From Sanguibacter keddieii DSM 10542 (lineage in GTDB: Bacteria > Actinomycetota > Actinomycetes > Actinomycetales > Cellulomonadaceae): a DNA stretch of 64,000 bases. This document shows, one piece after another, positions 60,879 through 64,000 of this stretch. A model generated the notes under the pieces. It saw only the letters and a list, made by a program, of their open reading frames with translations, made no database searches and had not been told where the DNA came from. The stretch lies in assembly GCF_000024925.1 (NCBI RefSeq), contig NC_013521.1, positions 2,914,001 through 2,978,000 of the forward strand, in the 5' to 3' direction. How positions within the stretch are numbered: the first letter of the stretch is position 1; each line of letters opens with the position of its first letter. A program made the translations under genes and the position numbers.

Positions 60879-63412
60879 GAGAGGGACTCCAGCGTGAAGT
60901 CGTACGTCAGGGCGTCGCTCTGACCGATGGTGAGGGCGGGTGAGGTCGCGAGGGCCGAGGTGCCCGTCGCGGACCGCACCTCGATGACGTAGTGCGCCGG
61001 GGCGTCGACGTCGGGGAACTGGTAGGTGCCGTCGGCGGCGCTCGTGACCACGGCGCGTGCCGGCGCGGCGGTGCCGAACTCCTCCGCGGTGAAGAGCCGG
61101 AGCTCGAGCCCGGCGACGGGCACGCCCTCGGCTCGGACCGTCCCGGAGATCGAGGCGGGCGAGACGAGCTGCGGGTTGAGCTCGACCGTCTGGCCGGCCG
61201 TGACGGTGACGATGCTCGACGTCGGCCGGGTGCCCTTGCGGGAGAAGGTCACGGTGTACGTCCCGGGGGCGACGTTCTCGAGCACGAAGGCTCCCACGCT
61301 CTCCTGCGGCGTCGAGGCGCTCGTGACCGACAGCGTCGAGGTCCCGGAGGCCGCGGTCACCTGGACGTTGCCCGCCGGGCCGGACTCCTCCGAGCCGACG
61401 GCGGTCTGGGTGACCACCCCGGTGATCCGCCCCGTCGCCGCGCGCAGCGTGACGTCCACGGGACCGCCGGTGCTCACGGCCCCGTTGCCGTCGACGGTCA
61501 CGGAGACCACCTGCGACTCGAGGTCGGCCCGCGAGAAGGTCACCGTGTAGGTAGCCGGGAGCGGCAGCCCGCCGAGGGACCAGGACCCTGCGGGGTCGCT
61601 CGACCGGGTCACGGTCTGGCGGGTGACGGCGCCGTCGCTCACGGTGACGGCGACACCGGCGGCGCTGGTCCCGGCTGGGACGGTGACCTGGCCGGAGAGC
61701 GTCCCGGCAGACTGCCCGAGCACCACCGACAGCCCGGTGAGCTCCTGGGCCTCCGCGAGGTTGACGCTCAGCGTCGCCGAGGCGTAGCCGGGGGCGCTCA
61801 CCACGACCGTGAAGGTCGCCGGGGTCTGCAGCCCGCGCAGCACGAAGCTGCCGACGTCGTCCTGGGTGAGGCTCACGGTCTGCACGACGCCCTGGCCGTA
61901 GGTCGCCACGACCGTGGCACCGGGCACCGGTCCGGAGGCCGAGGAGACGAGCCCGGAGATCGAGCCGTCCCCCTCGAGCAGGCTGACCTCGAGGCCGGCC
62001 CGGTCCTCGCCTGCGGCGACGTCGATGCGGTGCACCTGCGTCGAGAAGCCCGGCTTGGACACGACGAGGTCGTAGACCGCCGGGGAGGGCACGGCCGCGA
62101 AGGAGAAGGTGCCGTCCCCGCCGACCGGCGTCGACCGGACCACAGCGCCGTCGCCGGCGGCGGGTGGCGTCGCCGCACCGGCGACGGGGTCGACGAGGCC
62201 GTCGAGGACGGCCGCGTCGAGCGGGATCTGCAGCTCTGCGGTCGCCCCGGCGGCGTCGCTGCCGAGCACGGTCCCGGAGACCGTGGCGGGGACGCCGCCG
62301 AGGAGCACGGAGAGCCCGGTGACCTGCTGGCCCGCGCTCAGGGTGACGACCTCGGCGTCGGCGTCGGTCGCCCCGGCGGGGTACCAGACCTCGGCGAAGC
62401 CGGCCCCGCGCATCCGCAGCTTGTAGTCCCCGGCAGGCAGGTTGGTCACGGCGAAGGCGCCCGCGTCGTCGGATGCTGTGGTGGCGACCACGGCGGTCGT
62501 GTCGGACTCGACGAACACCTCGACCGCGACCCCCGAGACCGGCTGCCCGTCCGAGAGCAGCGTGACGGCCCCGGTGAGCCCGGCGGTACCGGTCGACGCC
62601 GAGGTGTCGAAGCGTGCCTGGGCGACCTGCAGGGCGAGGTCCCGGTCGGCGGCCGAGCGCGCGAGCACGCTCGTCAGGCCGACGGCGATGACCACCGCGA
62701 AGACGGTGACCGCGACCAGCAGGCCGAGCAGCGAGAGCAGGCCTCGGGCGAACAGCGGCTTCTGGACGAAGACGCCCTGGGCGACGGGCCGTGGCTCCTC
62801 GCCCTCCGGCGCGGCCGCGCGGCGGACGCCGTCGTCGACGTGCAGCGCGAAGGGCCGGACGGTCATCGAGCCGAAGACGGGACGCTTGGCCTTGGTCCGC
62901 AGCCGGCCGGTGACGTGCTCGCCGGGGGCGAGCCGGAAGTCCGGCGGGGTGAAGGTGAAGGTGGTCTTCTTCTCCGGGTCCACGGCCCGGAGCTTCCCGG
63001 TGAGGACCGTGTTGCCGTTGTTCTCGACGACCACGCCGAAGTCGGCGCGACGCCCGCCCGTCACCGTGACCGGGTCGAGCCGGACGTCGAGGCCCGGCTG
63101 CTCCGGGACCGTGACGACGACCTCCTCGATCGCGACGGCCTGGTCTGCGGTGAGCTCGCGGACCTGCACGGCCATCCGGCGCGGCCCCGCGGGGACGCCG
63201 ACGGGCAGGGTGAGGCGCATCCGCACCTCGGCCGTCGCGTCCGGGAACAGGCTGATCTCGGGGTCGTCGACGGCCACCCAGTCGGGGTCGGCACCGAGGA
63301 ACCTCACGGTGTACCCGGAGATCACCTCGCTCGTGTTGGTGACGGTGACCGTCAGCGCGGAGGCGACGCCGGGCACCACCTGCAGGCGGCGGACGGAGAG
63401 CTCGACCCTCAC
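60875..63412 (-). CDS. 845-aa paralogous membrane protein with carboxypeptidase-regulatory-like repeats
   Basis: It has the same plan as the downstream 2148-aa protein. Residues 1-215 are two beta domains (MRVELSVRRLQVVPGVASAL; VTVTGGRRADFGVVVENNGNTVLTGKL), then a membrane span at about 224-248 (GLLSLLGLLVAVTVFAVVIAVGL), then five or six CNA-B-like units such as GTVLGSDAAGATAELQIPL...GDGTFSFAAVPSPAVYDLVVSKPGFSTQVHRI. No signal peptide and no sortase signal are present, so it is predicted N-in and membrane-held. The GTG start directly abuts the TGA of the upstream gene, and its own stop overlaps the next start (ATGA), so all three are co-translated. Confidence 0.85.
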   Translation of the reverse strand: MRVELSVRRLQVVPGVASALTVTVTNTSEVISGYTVRFLGADPDWVAVDDPEISLFPDATAEVRMRLTLPVGVPAGPRRMAVQVRELTADQAVAIEEVVVTVPEQPGLDVRLDPVTVTGGRRADFGVVVENNGNTVLTGKLRAVDPEKKTTFTFTPPDFRLAPGEHVTGRLRTKAKRPVFGSMTVRPFALHVDDGVRRAAAPEGEEPRPVAQGVFVQKPLFARGLLSLLGLLVAVTVFAVVIAVGLTSVLARSAADRDLALQVAQARFDTSASTGTAGLTGAVTLLSDGQPVSGVAVEVFVESDTTAVVATTASDDAGAFAVTNLPAGDYKLRMRGAGFAEVWYPAGATDADAEVVTLSAGQQVTGLSVLLGGVPATVSGTVLGSDAAGATAELQIPLDAAVLDGLVDPVAGAATPPAAGDGAVVRSTPVGGDGTFSFAAVPSPAVYDLVVSKPGFSTQVHRIDVAAGEDRAGLEVSLLEGDGSISGLVSSASGPVPGATVVATYGQGVVQTVSLTQDDVGSFVLRGLQTPATFTVVVSAPGYASATLSVNLAEAQELTGLSVVLGQSAGTLSGQVTVPAGTSAAGVAVTVSDGAVTRQTVTRSSDPAGSWSLGGLPLPATYTVTFSRADLESQVVSVTVDGNGAVSTGGPVDVTLRAATGRITGVVTQTAVGSEESGPAGNVQVTAASGTSTLSVTSASTPQESVGAFVLENVAPGTYTVTFSRKGTRPTSSIVTVTAGQTVELNPQLVSPASISGTVRAEGVPVAGLELRLFTAEEFGTAAPARAVVTSAADGTYQFPDVDAPAHYVIEVRSATGTSALATSPALTIGQSDALTYDFTLESLS

Positions 63413-64000
63413 TCAGCCCACCCCCGGCACGTCGAGGTCACGGGTGGTCGACGAGCCCGCGGTCACCTGTGCGAGACCGGTGGCCGCGACGGTCCCGGCG
63501 CTGCTCACGGTCACGGTGTAGGTCCCGGGTGTCAGCCCGGAGAACGAGTAGGCGCCCGGGGCCTCCCCGCCGCTCTCGGCGACGGTGGTCCAGGTCTTCA
63601 CGCCGTCGGTGACGACCACCTCGGCGCCGTCGAGCGGTGCGCCCGCGGAGGTGACCCGTCCGGAGATGCCACCGAGGGCCGCCGTCATGCGCACGAGCAC
63701 CGGCTCCTGGGCTGCGCCGGCCGAGAGCTCGACCGGGATGCTCTGGTCGCCGTACCCCGCGAGCGTGAAGGTCACGGTGTAGGAGCCGGGGACGGCGAGA
63801 CCGGTGAGGGTGAAGGAGCCGACCTCGCCGCTCGTGAGGGTGGTCGCGGTCACGGGCGTCTCGGTGCCGCCGACGGTGATCGTGGCACCGCCGAGGCCGC
63901 GCCCCTCGGCGTCGACGAGCCGGCCGGTGAGGGTGCCGACGCCGTCGCCGAGGACCACCTCGAGGTCGGTCCGGGACTCGCCCGCCGAGAGGTCGACGAC
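63413..64000 (-). CDS. Carboxypeptidase-regulatory-like repeat protein (partial, N-terminus beyond right edge)
   Basis: The last 195 residues of a third repeat protein are visible; the frame is open through the right edge. Two units can be read: GTLTGRLVDAEGRGLGGATITVGG...GSFTLTGLAVPGSYTVTFTLAGYGDQSIPVELSAG and GGISGRVTSAGAPLDGAEVVVTDG...GAYSFSGLTPGTYTVTVSSAG (quoted as fragments; key element is G-x-Y/F-T-V-T after PG). The chain ends TTRDLDVPGVG. It is first known gene of the three-gene minus-strand unit and is immediately followed by the 845-aa paralog. Whether it also has Ig-like domains and a membrane span cannot be seen. Confidence 0.85.
   Translation of the reverse strand, partial: VVDLSAGESRTDLEVVLGDGVGTLTGRLVDAEGRGLGGATITVGGTETPVTATTLTSGEVGSFTLTGLAVPGSYTVTFTLAGYGDQSIPVELSAGAAQEPVLVRMTAALGGISGRVTSAGAPLDGAEVVVTDGVKTWTTVAESGGEAPGAYSFSGLTPGTYTVTVSSAGTVAATGLAQVTAGSSTTRDLDVPGVG

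Overview
The window reads as chromosomal DNA of a very GC-rich Gram-positive actinobacterium. Several things support this: the histidine-phosphatase/DUF3090/SCO1664 gene trio, which is an actinobacterial signature; apparently leaderless genes with a -10 about 6 nt before the start codon; an LAxTG sortase signal; and an actinobacterial-type contractile injection system. The pectin, glucuronide and glycerate functions fit a plant- or soil-associated micrococcale (Cellulomonas/Sanguibacter-like). That placement is inference. I saw no rRNA, tRNA, CRISPR array or insertion sequence.

Layout. 1-4.2 kb: oligopeptide-type ABC importer on the minus strand (binding lipoprotein, an unusually long permease, a second permease cut by the left edge). 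4.8-10.4 kb: small alarmone synthetase, a photolyase-related protein coupled to an FAD oxidoreductase, a glucuronyl C5-epimerase-like lipoprotein and a DUF1801 protein. 10.5-15.1 kb: glycerate transport and kinase genes, their diacid-type regulator, and a Phd/PIN toxin-antitoxin pair translationally coupled to that regulator. 15.1-18.3 kb: a lipoprotein, a nucleotidyltransferase antitoxin fused out of frame to a HepT remnant, and the phosphatase/DUF3090/SCO1664 operon. 18.3-22.5 kb: a visibly lower-GC island with one 1263-aa Mrr-nuclease/STAND-NTPase, a likely antiphage gene. 22.5-38.8 kb: housekeeping genes (YchF, MFS exporter, membrane protein, RmuC, IspH, XseA/XseB, PfkB kinase, carbonic anhydrase, FumC), a wall-anchored pectate lyase under a LacI-type operator, an S4 protein and a DUF4031/HD protein.

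38.8-64 kb is the most distinctive part: an extracellular/cytoplasmic contractile injection system (eCIS). A large LuxR-family ATPase regulator diverges from an operon encoding sheath, tube, assembly-chaperone-like protein, a DUF6760-like small protein, second tube, a 1104-aa Pro/Ala/Arg-rich repeat protein, LysM baseplate protein, spike, gp25, J-like baseplate protein, tail protein I and a zinc-ribbon membrane protein. Most cistrons overlap by 1-14 nt. Converging on it are three minus-strand genes encoding proteins built of carboxypeptidase-regulatory (CNA-B-like) repeats. Two are complete (2148 and 845 aa); both have N-terminal Ig-like domains and a single membrane span. The third runs off the right edge. 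The AAA+ ATPase, tail terminator, PAAR tip and recognisable effectors are not in the window.

Working model (inference): a membrane-docked contractile machine in which the zinc-ribbon and giant repeat proteins form the envelope interface and the Pro/Arg-rich protein acts as tape measure or lumen cargo.
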